The notes beneath the pieces are model-generated. The model was given only the letters and a program-made list of their open reading frames with translations, had not been told where the DNA came from and ran no database searches. A DNA stretch of 64,000 bases from contig WBZZ01004558.1 in NCBI GenBank assembly GCA_019918135.1, positions 1 through 64,000 of the forward strand. Direction: 5' to 3'. The stretch is from Paulinella micropora (Eukaryota; Cercozoa; Imbricatea; Euglyphida; Paulinellidae). The translations under genes and the position numbers were made by a program. Of the stretch, positions 41,306 through 51,234 are shown one piece after another; within the stretch, counting starts at the first letter, position 1; each line of letters begins with the position of its first letter.

Positions 41306-42904
41306 TGCCCCCAAACAGGGCCGGCCGGGTCCACGGCCCGGCCAGCACGTCCAGCACCCACAGCGTGCTCCCTTTGCTGGCGGGCACCCCCCACACCAGC
41401 AGCGACGTGCCGGGGGCCAGGGTTACGTCGTGCAGTGGCAGGGACGCTCGGCACAGCAGGTCGTGCAGCCGCGCGTTCTCGGCGGCCTGCCCGACCAGGC
41501 GCCCGGCCCACTCGTCCACGCCCGCCGGGTCCAGCGCGGGGACCCGCGCCGCCACGACGCCCGGCGGGCCCGGCAGCGCCGCCGCCGGCGCCAGGAAGCA
41601 ACCCTCGGGGCTGGCCCACAGCCAGCCGGCGCACGCCCCCTCGGCCCACGGCACGTGCACCGAGCGTGCCTCGTCGCCGGCCGCCGGCCGCACGGCGCAG
41701 ACGTAGGCCCACAGCAGCGCAAAGAAGTTGAGGTCGGGCGGCGCCGTGGGCCGCAGGCCCTGCAGGGCCTGCAGGACCGGCACGGTCGCGCGGGCCTGCA
41801 GACAGGGGTCCGCCAGCAGCCGGCGCCCGCCCGCCGCGGCCGCGGCCGCGGGCAGGCACTGCGGCGCGCACCGGGCCAGCCGGGCCTGCCAGTCCTGGCG
41901 CCGCCGCCGTTCGTCGTCCGGTGCAGGGCGCCCAGCACGCGCTGCGCCAGGGTCGCGCGCTCGTCGCCGTCCCAGGCGGGCCCCCGGCACGCCAGGTACG
42001 CCTCGGCGTTGGCGGAGCGGCTCGCCACGGGCTTCACCACGCACCACTCGTCGAACGCGAGCGCCGCGGCGGCCAGGGCCAGCTGCGTCGCCGCGTCCAG
42101 GCCGCCGAAGAACTTGCACACCAGCAGCGCGCGGCTCCGCCCCTCGCTCGCCGCGGGGCCGTGGAGCGCCAGCCAGTGCGTGCCCAGCCGCAGCTGCGCC
42201 GCCAGCAGGCACACCCCGCGGCGCTCCTGGTCGGCGGCCTCGGGGGCGCCCCCGTCCGCTAGCACCAGCGTGCAGGGCAGGCCACGGCCCCGCAGCTGCC
42301 GCGACCACGCCAGCCGCAGGCGCGCCACCGCCGCGGGCCGCCGCAGGTCCGTGTCGTCGGCGCCCCCGGTGTCCAGCAGCACGTTGGTCAGGTCCGGCCC
42401 CCCGGCGCGGCCCCACGCGCGCAGCAGCGAGTCGTACCCGCTGTGGGGCGTGGGCGAGCCCGTCCACGTGCTGCCCAGGATCAGCGTGCCGTGCGGCCGG
42501 TGCGCGGCGAGCGCCTGGATCCAGCCGCCCGGCCCGCCGCACAGGTCGACCGCCGCGTGCTCGGGCAGCAGGTGGAGGGCCGCCGTGATGGCGCCCCCGA
42601 GCGACAGGTCCAGGCCGCGCAGCTTGCACACCCCGCGGTTCAGGTCCGACCGCTGCCGCGACAGCTCGGCCGGCAGCTGCACGTGCGCGAGCCGGGGGTC
42701 CAGCTGGTCGCGCCAGGCCCGGCCGGCCCGCGGGGCCGGCACGCGCTCGAACAGGGCGCACAGCCGCTCGCACGCGACCGCGTGGGCCCAGTCCGTCCAC
42801 GGCTCGAGCAACAGGCGCTGCCCCGCGGTCGCGTCCGCCGCCGGCGGGGGCCACGGCAGCGTGTGCCACCGGTCGGCCGCCAGCAACAGCAAACAGTCTT
42901 CCAT
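41268..42904 (-). pseudogene. FtsJ-type 2'-O-methyltransferase, one frameshift
   Basis: From the Met at 42904, a Rossmann-fold SAM methyltransferase is clear. The catalytic residues are K94 (RGVCKLRG), the SAM loop DLCGGPGGW at 120-128, D217 (LVLADGG), K264 (LLVCKFFGG) and E301 within KPVASRSANAEAYLACRG. That K-D-K-E tetrad and the KPxxSRxxxxExY end define the FtsJ/RrmJ fold, which 2'-O-methylates RNA and includes viral and cellular mRNA cap methyltransferases. A one-base shift near 41915 leads into a C-terminal extension of about 210 residues (ALWAYVCAVRPAAG; LLVWGVPASKGSTLWVLDVL). The last residues (41268-41305) come from the abutting Copia-3 sequence, so the original C-terminus may be lost. 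It could be a cap methyltransferase of host or of an integrated large DNA virus. Confidence 0.8.
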
Positions 42905-43509
42905 CTGCCTCGTCCGGAGGCCGCCCCGCGCGCTAGGGCAGAGGCCAGTGTGCTCGTGCTCCGTAGCCGACGGCAGAGAGTGAGTGAGCTAGAGCCGGGA
43001 GGCGGCGAGCGAGCGGCCGGGGCCGGCGCCAGCCAAGGGAAAGTGGGAGCAGGGGGGGCAGTCCTCCTCCTTCCCCCCCCCCCCCCCCAAGCCCCCCCCA
43101 GCCCCGCCTGCGCAGGGTCCCTCCTCCCCCTGGGACGGGGGAGCAAGGGCGGGGCCGGCGGGGGGACGAAGTGATCTTGCCTGGGGGAGGGAGGGCGGCC
43201 GGTGGCGCGTACTGTTCGCTCGGGGTTCTCCGGCGCGGCCGGCCCGCGGGACGACCGGTCCGGCTCTGAGAGGAAAGGCACTCGCTCCCCCTGCCGGTGG
43301 CCAGCTGGCCCGCTGCTATCTTTATTTCTGCGTACTGAGTACAAGGGCGCGGCCGGGCTCTCGACACCCACGCCGGCCGACGCCGCGGTCACTCCCGGCG
43401 CTAGCTACCCCAAGAGCTGGGTCTACTAGCTATTGCCCACGGCCAACAGAGGAAGCTTGGCGCTCAGCGGTGCTGGAGCTGGCGAAGCCCGGCGTGTCCG
43501 GCCAGGGGC
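42905..43509. other. GC-rich intergenic spacer
   Basis: Contains C-rich runs (about 43070-43110) and no gene I can support. Open frames on both strands are Pro/Arg/Gly-rich shadows of composition. It presumably holds the promoter of the methyltransferase. Confidence 0.5.
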
Positions 43510-44613
43510 CTACTCCGCCCGTCCGTCAGGGGCACCCGGCCGAGCTCTTTTGCGGGGCGACTCAGCGTCGCGGACGGGCGAGCGCTCGCCAGCAGGGCCG
43601 GCCGCCGCGGAGGCCGCTGCTTCCTCGTCTGGGCGCGGGACACTCGGGCGGCTGACGTGTCTGGCCCCGTAGCGATCATGCACAAAGAGCCGCACCCCGT
43701 CCCGTCGCCTGCGCGCCAGGTCCCAGCCAGCCTCCGGCAGCAGCTGGTGGAGTACCCGAGAAGCGCTCACCCCCTCCTGGTGGGCCGCGGCCAGCAACAG
43801 GTCGTAGCAGGGCCGGATCTGCGCGAGCTGGGTGAGCAAGAGCGCCTCTACGTCAACCTCTGCCCCCACGAGCGGCGCGGGCTCTTGCGCCCCCGTGGGT
43901 ACGTGCAGGAGAAATTCACACGAGTAGGACACGGTGACCTCGTCGTCCTCCCCTGCGTGGGGAACCGTGGTGTACAGCAAGAACTTGGCCTCGCCCCGCT
44001 TGTTGCGCTGTTGCGGGTGCCCCTGGAGCGGGGTGCACGTGGCGGCAGCTGACCGCTGACCGAACAGGGCCTCGAACCAGGACGCCTGTGGGCGGCGGGC
44101 CAGCGACAGGAGCCAGGAGGCAGTGCGGACGGCACGGGGCAGCACGGACAGCCGGCAGCGGTCCAGCGCATGGTCGGGCTCAGCGTCGTCGTCATCCTGT
44201 TCTGCGCAGTCGTCACCGGAGGCTTCCTCCGCGGGGCCCGGTTCTGCACTGTCATCTTCACCCGAGGCGTCGTCACCGGAGGCTTCCTCCGCCGGGGGGG
44301 GGCCGGCCCCGTCGTCGCCCGTGTCGTCCTCCTCCGCCGGGCCCGGCCCGGCCCCGTCGTCGCCCGCGTCGTCCTCCTCCGCCGGCTGCGCCGCCTCGTG
44401 GCGCCGCTGGTAACGGATCCACAGGCACACACGACAGCCCTCGGCGACCAAGACGGTGGCGGTGAGCCCAAACCGCCAGATGGCTGCCAGAGAGCGCGCA
44501 GACTCCCACTGGGTTGGTGCGGGCCTGAGGGCCGCGGCGGTCTGCAGCGGCTTCCGAGGACGAAGCCCGGTGCGGGTCGTCCAGCAGGCGCTGGGTTCGG
44601 TAGTGGAAGCCAT
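43510..44613 (-). CDS. Acidic-repeat protein, unknown function
   Basis: 367 residues. Residues 43-70 contain a moderately hydrophobic segment (AIWRFGLTATVLVAEG) that might be a membrane anchor. Residues about 78-150 are an acidic repeat of PAEEDD-GDDGAGP type units. The remaining two thirds look globular (AKFLLYTTVPHAGEDDEVTV; VGAEVDVEALLLTQLAQIRP), and the C-terminus has a basic, nuclear-signal-like PRKRARPG. No family is recognised. Codon use matches the GC-rich block. The intact frame over 1.1 kb with acidic and hydrophobic segments supports a real gene, but the opposite strand is also open, as expected at this GC content. Confidence 0.5.
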   Translation of the reverse strand: MASTTEPSACWTTRTGLRPRKPLQTAAALRPAPTQWESARSLAAIWRFGLTATVLVAEGCRVCLWIRYQRRHEAAQPAEEDDAGDDGAGPGPAEEDDTGDDGAGPPPAEEASGDDASGEDDSAEPGPAEEASGDDCAEQDDDDAEPDHALDRCRLSVLPRAVRTASWLLSLARRPQASWFEALFGQRSAAATCTPLQGHPQQRNKRGEAKFLLYTTVPHAGEDDEVTVSYSCEFLLHVPTGAQEPAPLVGAEVDVEALLLTQLAQIRPCYDLLLAAAHQEGVSASRVLHQLLPEAGWDLARRRRDGVRLFVHDRYGARHVSRPSVPRPDEEAAASAAAGPAGERSPVRDAESPRKRARPGAPDGRAE

Positions 44614-44969
44614 GCCGGGTCAGGTTGTGAGGAGGCCGAGGGGCTGGTCCCGCGCCCCGCGGGGAAGGCGCGCCCGCCCCGCCCTCCACCAGGGGCGCAC
44701 GCGCGATTCCCCCCCCCCCCTCCCCTTCAGGGCGTGCCCCGGGGAGGGAGGAGAGAGTCGCCCCGCACCCCCCTCTGCGTGCCTGCCATGGGCCGGCCGC
44801 GTGCCCGGGGTCTGCCGGCCCCGGGGCGAGCGGGGGAGCAGGCGGCCCCCCCCTTCCCCCCCCCCCCCCCCCCCCCCGCGACGGCCGCCCGGGGGGGCGC
44901 CTCCTCCCCCCTGCGTGTGCGCCCAGCGACAGGGAGGAGTAGGCAGCACATCTGTCGGCAGGCACAGAG
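44614..44969. other. Spacer with C20 run
   Basis: Poly-C at about 44858-44878 and a shorter C run at 44709-44720; no gene supported. Confidence 0.5.
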
Positions 44970-45764
44970 ATGCAAGCGCCTAGCCCTCCCGCCCCGAGCA
45001 GGAAGGCGCCACGGAAGAGAAGGCACGGTCGTACCCCTCCACTAGAAGATCCCTGGGGCGGGGAGACACTAGACCCCAAATGACAGAAGACTGGCACAGA
45101 GGCCCCCGACGCAGGGACGGCGCCCGCGGAGCCGGCCTCCGCCGAGGCCTCGACAGCCGCGGCACCCGCGGAGCCGACCTCCGAGGCCTCGACAGCAGCG
45201 GCACCCGCGGAGCCGACCTCCGCCGCCGCCGCCTCCTCGCCCGCGGCACCCACGGGGCCGACGTCCGCCGCCGCCGCCTCCTCGCCCGCGGCACCCGCGG
45301 GGCCGACCTCCGCCGCCGCCGCCTCCTCGACCACGGCACCTGCGGGGCCGACCTCCGCCGCCGCGGCGCCCGCGGGGTCGACCCCCACGCCCGAGCAGCC
45401 GTCGCCCGGCCCCGAGCCCGCCGGCAGCGGCCGGGGCCACGACATCGGTGACTGGAAGCTGCTGCAGGAGGCACAGTCCTTGCTCATCCAGAGCTGCGCG
45501 CAGCTGTCCAGCGCGATCGCCCGGAAGCGCGAGGTCACACCCTACATCGAGATCTCGCACTTTGGCCACAGCGACACTTTGCACCACCTCGTGCGGCTGC
45601 ATACCCTCCTGGCCGAGGCCTTGTGCCTGCAGCAGCTACACCTCACCAAGAGCCAGGACGTGCAAGCGAAGCTAGCGGCCGCCGGCGCGATCATCCAGCT
45701 CCTGCCCGCGCACGTAGCGGCGCGGGCGGCCACGGAGATCAAGCTCGTCGGCCCGGGGCCCTAG
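44970..45764 (+). pseudogene. Ala/Pro-rich protein with helical C-terminus, one in-frame TGA
   Basis: A single frame from ATG 44970 to TAG 45762-45764, 265 codons, broken only by TGA at 45081-45083. The N-terminus is basic and nuclear-signal-like (RKAPRKRRHGR). Next come about 100 residues of repeats of type AAAPAEPTS / AAAASSPAAPAGP. The C-terminal 110 residues are a predicted helical domain (DWKLLQEAQSLLIQSCAQ; LHHLVRLHTLLAEALCLQQL). The reverse frame over the repeats is also open, but only the forward frame gives a globular-looking end. The TGA could be a mutation, a sequence error or part of a short intron. The family is unknown. Confidence 0.45.
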
Positions 45765-45994
45765 CTCCCCCCCCCCCCGGGAGCACGTGCGCCCCCACGC
45801 CGGACAGCGTGCGAACCTGCAGCGCTCCGGCACCCAGGCTGCTGAGCGGCTGGCCAAGACAGGCAGAGTACGCTTGCCGGCTGGAAGAAGCTACGCTAGT
45901 GCCCGTAAAAGCCAGGCCTCCTGCTTGGCGCCTGATTAAAATTTAGATTCTCTTCCCCTTCCTCTTGGGCTTGGGCCTGGCTGGGCCAGGTGCT

Positions 45995-47205
45995 GCCGGC
46001 GGGCATGCCGACGGAACGGCGAGCCTCCTCGGGTGGCACTCCCCGGCCGAGCCATCACGGCCGGTGGCACTGCCAAGCCAGGTCAAGGGAGTTGGTGGCG
46101 CCACCGGCCGGTAGACACGATGAGGTGGCACCGCCGACCGACTGTCACGCCGGGGGTGACGGTGTGGCAGGGGGTGACCGGGCTTCTCTCGGTCGGGTGG
46201 CTAGATTCGTTTGGCCGGATACGATCGACTGCCTTTTTCTCTCTCCCCCTCCCTCCCCCCCTCTCCCTTCCCTTCTCCCTTCTCCCTTCTCCCTCCCCGC
46301 GGCCCAACATTGTGCAGGCCCCCCCCAGGCTTTTCTGTCCAACACTGCTCCGGTGCCCGGTGCCACCGACTGCTTTTCTGTGATGACCGCAGAACCAGGG
46401 GAAATTTCCCGTACTACCCGGAAAACTAAGGCCGGCGGGGCGTAAGTGTCCTAATAGCGAGAATCGCCCTGGTGGGTCCAAGCCCGGCCTGACCTCGCCG
46501 GGTGGTTACGGGTGCCACCCAGGTACAAAATGGGATCGGAGCCGGTCCTGCCTATCGACAACCAGTCACTAAATAAACTTTTTCCTTTCTTACCAGTAAA
46601 TAGCGGTGCTTTTTTAGTCTTGTAGGGGCAGTGCCTAAATTCACACGTCTGGGGTGGCACCCCTCCCGAGGCCTCGAACCACAAGTGCGATTCTCGCTAC
46701 TTGGACACTTACGCCCCGCGGGATTTTTTTTGGGTTAGGCAAAGAAAATTCGCCTGGTCCTGCGGCCGGGCCAAAAAAGCTACCGGTGGCACTGGCCACC
46801 GGACCGCCACATTGCATAAAAAGCCTGGGCGGGGCCTGCACAATGTTCGGCCGCGGGAGGGAGAGGGGAGAAGGGAGAAGGGAGAGGGGAGAGGGGAGGG
46901 GAGAAAAAAAGGCAGGCAGAATGTCCGGCCAAACGAATACACTCTCCTCCTAAGGATATCCGGCGACCGGTGCCACCCCGACCAAAGAGACAGGCCATCT
47001 GTGCCACCCGGCCGGAAGAGTGGGGGCGTCAGTGCCACCCCGACCAGACAGCCCAGGCCAGCTGTGCCACCCGGCCGGGAAAGGTGGCGCCGTTCGTGCC
47101 ACCTGACCGAAAAAGAGATGGTATCCTGTGCCACCGGCCGAAAGAGATGGCGTTCTGTGCCACCCGGCCGGCAGGACCAGGCCGCTCGTGCTAGTAGCGC
47201 TTGCC
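45995..47205. mobile_element. Foldback-type element FB-1
   Basis: A long imperfect inverted repeat centred near 46585. From outside inward, each arm has a tandem array with 29-32-base spacing (left, GGTGGCAC at 46032, 46064, 46095, 46124; right, GTGCCAC at 46970, 47001, 47032, 47064, 47096, 47128, 47157). Then comes ATTCGTTTGGCCGGA, a GGGAGAAGGG-type purine stretch, CGCGGCC-AACATTGTGCAGG, and an inner pair AAGTGTCC...GCGAGAATCGC against GCGATTCTCGC...GGACACTT. The loop of about 110 bases near 46530-46640 codes for nothing I recognise. This is the architecture of foldback (FB) transposons. A second copy lies at 49945-51045. Confidence 0.7.
46970..47190. repeat. 31-bp tandem array, right arm of FB-1
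   Basis: Seven GTGCCAC units at spacings 31, 31, 32, 32, 32 and 29; most units continue CCGGCCGG. The remainder of each unit varies. Confidence 0.85.
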
Positions 47206-47404
47206 CTTGGGCCGGGAAGCAGGAACGAGCACTGCCCCCCTGCGTTATCACCCTGTCCTGGCCTGCCACCCCCCCCCCCGAGCGCCGGTCGGTGGCTGTG
47301 CAGTGACATCAGTCAGTCTGTACCAAAATCTCCTTTTTAGTTTGAGTACGCCTAGGCCCTCTTCCTGCCTCCTCGGTGCACGCAACCCTGGCAGCTCACC
47401 ACCC

Positions 47405-49626
47405 TCAGCCGAGCGAGCCGAACTGCTTACCGCACGCGCGGATGTAGCCCGTACACAGCCCCGGCAGGTTGCTCGGCTGGATACCGGTGCCTTCCAAACC
47501 CCTACCATAAGCTTGGAAGATGGCTTCGCACGCCCCTGCACCGTTTGGGTGCGAAGCTAGGTTCCAGGCAGTGATGTCCTGGTCGAAAGCACAATTGCCA
47601 CTAAACATGGCGTCCATTCCTCCTACTCCGCCGTCGGTTCCGGCGGCGGTCGACACGTCCCAGCTGCCCAGGGGCTGGTTGAACGCGCACATGTTGTAGT
47701 CACAACCAAACGCGTCGCGCAGGTCAGTGACTCTGCTAGTTCGCCAGCTATTGATGTTCTGGTTGAATGCCCTAGGGTTGTTAAGGACGGCAGACATGGT
47801 AGTGACGGAGGTAGTGTTCCACGCGCCCAGCGGCTGGTTGAAAGTCCAGGCCTCCCCAAACGTCTTGGCCATGACGGTGACCTGGTGGACATCCCAGGCG
47901 CCGAGCGGTCGGTTGAAGGCCCGGGCCCTGAAGAAGGTTTGAATTAGGTTCGTGACCCGTCTAGTATCCCAGCTCTCGAGGCTGCCGTTGAAGGCCGTCG
48001 CCTGGCTGAAGGTAGACCACAGGCTAGCCACGCCGCTCGTGTTCCAGCCGCCGACGTCCTGGTTGAACTTGGTGCAGCCTTCGAACAGAGAGCGGAAGCA
48101 GTTGGGGTGCGTGGCGGGGGTGAGCCACGACCAGTCCCAGTCGCGCGCGTCGCCCACGAACTCGCTCATCGAGCGCAGCAGGTACTCGGGCGCCACGCCT
48201 TGCAGGGCCCGCGAGCCGGCCGTCGGCGCCAGGTAGCGCAACGGAGACCCCCCTACCGTCCGCGCGAACAGCGGGGTCGTGCTGCCGACGGGGTGGCACA
48301 GCTGCACGTCGCCCCACGCCACCACGTCCACTATCCAGGCGCCCTCTACGTACCTCAGCCAGTCCACGCGGCCGCTGAGCCGCAGCCAGTAGTCGCCGGC
48401 GCTGGCGTACACGTGCGTGCAGACGGCGCCGCCGGCGTGCGCGCACGAGCCGGGCGCCGACCCGCCCCCCAGTCCACCGTGAAGTTCGCGCCCGGGCCGG
48501 CCGTGGGCGCGAGCGTCAGCGCGGCCGTGGCGCTAGGGTAGGTCGTGCGCACGAGCGCAGAGAACAGCGAGCGTGAGCACGCGGCGGGCCAGCGCGTCGG
48601 GTCCAGCGCCGTGTACGGCGCCAGCCGCGTGCAGTCCATCGAGCCAGGGGCGAGCGCCGGCGTCGTCCAGGCGGTGAGCGGCTCCCGGAAGTCGCTGCCT
48701 AGGCCGCGGAACAGCCCCGAGAAGCGCTGCAGGTTCGGCAGCCCGGTCCAGGCCCCGACGCCCGTGCGTGCCAGCGCCGCGTCACCGTCGAACATTTCTG
48801 TCACGTCCTCGAGCCGGGCGGTGTGCCAGCGCGACAGGTCGAGCTGAGCTAGCGCCGGCAGGCCCGCGAACGCGCGGCTCGCGTTGCGCAACCGGCGCGT
48901 GTCCCACCGGCTAGCTCCGTGCGGCCGGGCCACCCCGGTGGAGCCCTCGAAGACGCCTACCACCGACTCTGCGCCCGACAGGTTGAGCCCGTAGCTCATG
49001 TCGCAGCCCAGGTCGGACGTGAGGTAAGCGAAGCTGTAGTCCCAGCTCTGCACGAGCCCCGTGTCCGGCAGCGAGTCCAGCGGCGGTACGTACGTCAGGC
49101 CCGGCGCCGAGTACAGGTGGTAGCCGCTCGTCTCATGGAAGCGCAGCTCGCCCCACTGCACGATGGCGTCCAGCCGCAGGCCCGCGGAAGCCGTGGCGTG
49201 CCACGCGGGCGTCAGCGCCCAGCCGCGCACGGAGTAGCGTCCGCCGGGGTCCGCCGTCACCGTGTACGTGCCGGGAGCAGCGTACGTGTGCGCGCAGGGC
49301 GCGGCGCCGGCGTCCAGGCACGGCGTGGGGGACGAGCCGTCCCCCCAGTCGACCGTGAACGACGTCGGGACGGTGGCCTGCGCCTGGCGGCGGCGGCGCG
49401 CCGGCGCGGCGGGCGGCCACAGGGGCCACACGAACGTGTCCTGCGGGGCCGCCGTCGTCAGCTCGAGGATCGTGGCGCCGCCGGGGCACGCGACCGGGGG
49501 GCACGCCTCCTCTGGCGTCGGGCACTGGAGCGGGTACGGGCACCCGGCACCGGCGGCCCGCAGCCACCCGCACAGCAGGAGGAGGCGCCACGGGCGCCAC
49601 GGCTGGCGGGCGGAGGCGGGGTGCAT
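47405..49626 (-). pseudogene. BspA/PKD-like secreted protein A, one frameshift
   Basis: Starts with a signal peptide (RPWRLLLLCGWLRAAGAG), then a PKD-like domain (FTVDWGDG...CAHTYAAPGTYTVT), a first BspA-like block with WDTRRLRNASRAFAGLPAL, a second PKD-like domain and C-terminal DUF285 repeats of about 25 residues (AFNQPLGAWNTTSVTTMSAV type), ending CTGYIRACGK. Such proteins are secreted or surface-bound, and the repeats form an LRR-like surface used in adhesion or recognition. One base is missing next to the G6 run at 48464-48470, in the WGDG codons of the second PKD domain. The upstream part is in one frame (48355-49626) and the downstream part in another (47405-48412). FB-1 and FB-2 flank it. 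Confidence 0.8.
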
Positions 49627-49642
49627 CTGCAGCCCGGGGCTA

Positions 49643-49652
49643 GTGGTTTAGC
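49643..49652 (-). promoter_or_regulatory. GCTAAACCAC box, BspA-like gene A
   Basis: GCTAAACCAC lies 17-26 bases before the ATG. It recurs at 59704-59713 (gene D) and as GCTAAACCA at 62437-62445 (gene E). A second shared box, GCCGGCGTGGCGCGGCAGGG in plus-strand orientation, lies further upstream at about 49707-49726, and in related form near 59764, 62511 and 56828. Confidence 0.45.
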
Positions 49653-49944
49653 AAATGTGGGTGGGGGGCCGGGGGGGGGTGAGGGGAGACAGCGTCCCCC
49701 CTACCGCCGGCGTGGCGCGGCAGGGAGAGAAGCCCAGGGAGGACGCCTCTTCCCACCTCCCGCCCCCCCCCGCACTGCGCCCCTCCCTGGCACCGGGCGC
49801 GCCCTCCTGCCAAACGCGGGGCTAAAACCTAGGGTAGGGAGGGGGTGCTTTTCTGCTCAAGGCTGTGCTAAAACCCATGGGGGGGGGTTGCTAAACCCGG
49901 AAGAGTCCCCCGTTTCCCCGGGAACACGAGAGGCCCTGCTTTGT

Positions 49945-51045
49945 CGGCCGGGTGGCAAGAAAGGCCCTGCTTTTCCGGCCGGGTGGCAGGAAAGGCGCTG
50001 CTTTTCCGGACGGGTGGCATGAGACTGCCAGGCCCTCCCGCTCGGGTGGCTAGATTCGTTTGGCCGGATACGGTCGACTGCCTTTTTTCTCCCCCCTCCC
50101 TCCTCCCCCTTCCCTTCTCCCTTCCCTTCTCCCTTCTCCCTTCTCCCTCCCCGCGGCCCAACATTGTGCAGCCCCCCCCCAGGCTTTTCTGTCCGACACT
50201 GGTCCGGTGCCCGGTGCCACCGACTGCTTTCTGTGATAACCGCAGAACCAGGGAAATTTCCCGTAACAATCGGAAGACTAAGGCCGGCGGGGTGTAAGTG
50301 TCCTAATAGCGAGAATCGCACTTGTGGGTCCAAGCCCGGCCTGACCTCGCCGGAGGGTTACGGGTGCCACCCGGGTACAAAATGGCATCGGAGCCAGTCC
50401 TGCCTATCGACAACCAATCACTAATTTAACTTTTTCCCTTTTTTACCCGTAAATAGCGGTTTTTTTCAGTCCTGTAGGGGAGTGCCTGAATTTACACGTC
50501 TGGGGCGGCACCCCCCCCCCCGAGGCCTCGAACCACCAGTGCGATTCTCGCTACTTGGACACTTATTGGTGGGGTTGGGCAAAGAAAATTCGTCTGGTCC
50601 TGCGGCCGGGCCAAAAAAGCTACCGGTGGCACTGGCCACCGGACCGCCACATTGCATAAAATGCCTGGGCGGGGCCTGCACAATGTTCGGCCGCGGGAGG
50701 GGAGAGGGGAGAAGGGAGAAGGGAGAGGGGAGAGGGGAGAAGGGAGGGGAGAAAAAAAGGCAAGCAGAGGGTCCGGCAAAACGAGTACCTTTGCCCCTCA
50801 GAGATCCGGCGACCGGTGCCACCCAGACCCGCGAAAGCCGCGGCCGGCTGTGCCACCCGGCCGGCAGGGCGGGGGGCCGTCAGTGCCACCCCCGGCCCGG
50901 CCAGTCAGGCCAGCCGTGCCACTTAGCAGGCGGAGGGGGGACCTCTGTGCCACCCCCGACCAGACAACCCCGGCCGGCTGAGCCACCCGGCCCCTTCGCG
51001 AGGGCCTCCTGTGCCACCCGGCCGGCCTGGCCAGGCCGCTTGGCT
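49945..51045. mobile_element. Foldback-type element FB-2
   Basis: Second copy, same orientation and architecture as FB-1, centred near 50440. Left array GGTGGCA at 49951, 49982, 50013 and 50045 (spacings 31, 31, 32). Outer arm GATTCGTTTGGCCGGATACG starts at 50052. The inner inverted pair is AAGTGTCCTAATAGCGAGAA near 50296 against TTCTCGCTACTTGGACACTT near 50544. The right array has GTGCCAC-type units at 50816, 50850, 50883, 50916, 50947, 50980 and 51011. The loop is closely similar to that of FB-1. It lies between the divergent BspA-like genes A and B. Confidence 0.7.
50816..51030. repeat. 31-34-bp tandem array, right arm of FB-2
   Basis: Seven units at spacings 34, 33, 33, 31, 33 and 31, with CCGGCCGG or CCCGG after GTGCCAC in most. 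Confidence 0.85.
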
Positions 51046-51234
51046 GCTGGCGCGCGCGGCCACCCTCCCCGTGCCGGCCGGGGGAGAGCAGGGCAGGGGG
51101 ACACGCGGCGGCGGGGGTAGGGAGGGGGGGAGAGCAAGGGGCGTCTGCCCGCCGCCCCCGGGGTCTGTTGTCCCCAAAGCCACCAGTAGCCACCTCCCCC
51201 GCTAGCCTCCTCCGCGGGTGACAGCTGGCTGGCT

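Noticed and set aside
41430..42983. Long forward open frame opposite the methyltransferase
   Set aside because: Arg/Ala/Pro-rich translation without any domain, while the reverse frame has a complete methyltransferase motif set.
44273..45538. Long reverse open frame of Ala/Val/Glu/Gly repeats
   Set aside because: It is the complement of the forward Ala/Pro repeat gene and of poly-C spacers. Very high GC leaves all frames open here.
46438..46717. A separate 280-base MITE with 31-base terminal inverted repeats
   Set aside because: The inverted pairing continues outward far beyond these repeats in both copies, so this is the inner part of the foldback element.
46970..51030. Regular repeats with variable spacers that look like a CRISPR array
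   Set aside because: The conserved part is only about 15 bases, the period is 31-34 overall, arrays face each other as arms of inverted repeats, and no Cas-like gene is present. A foldback element explains the layout better.
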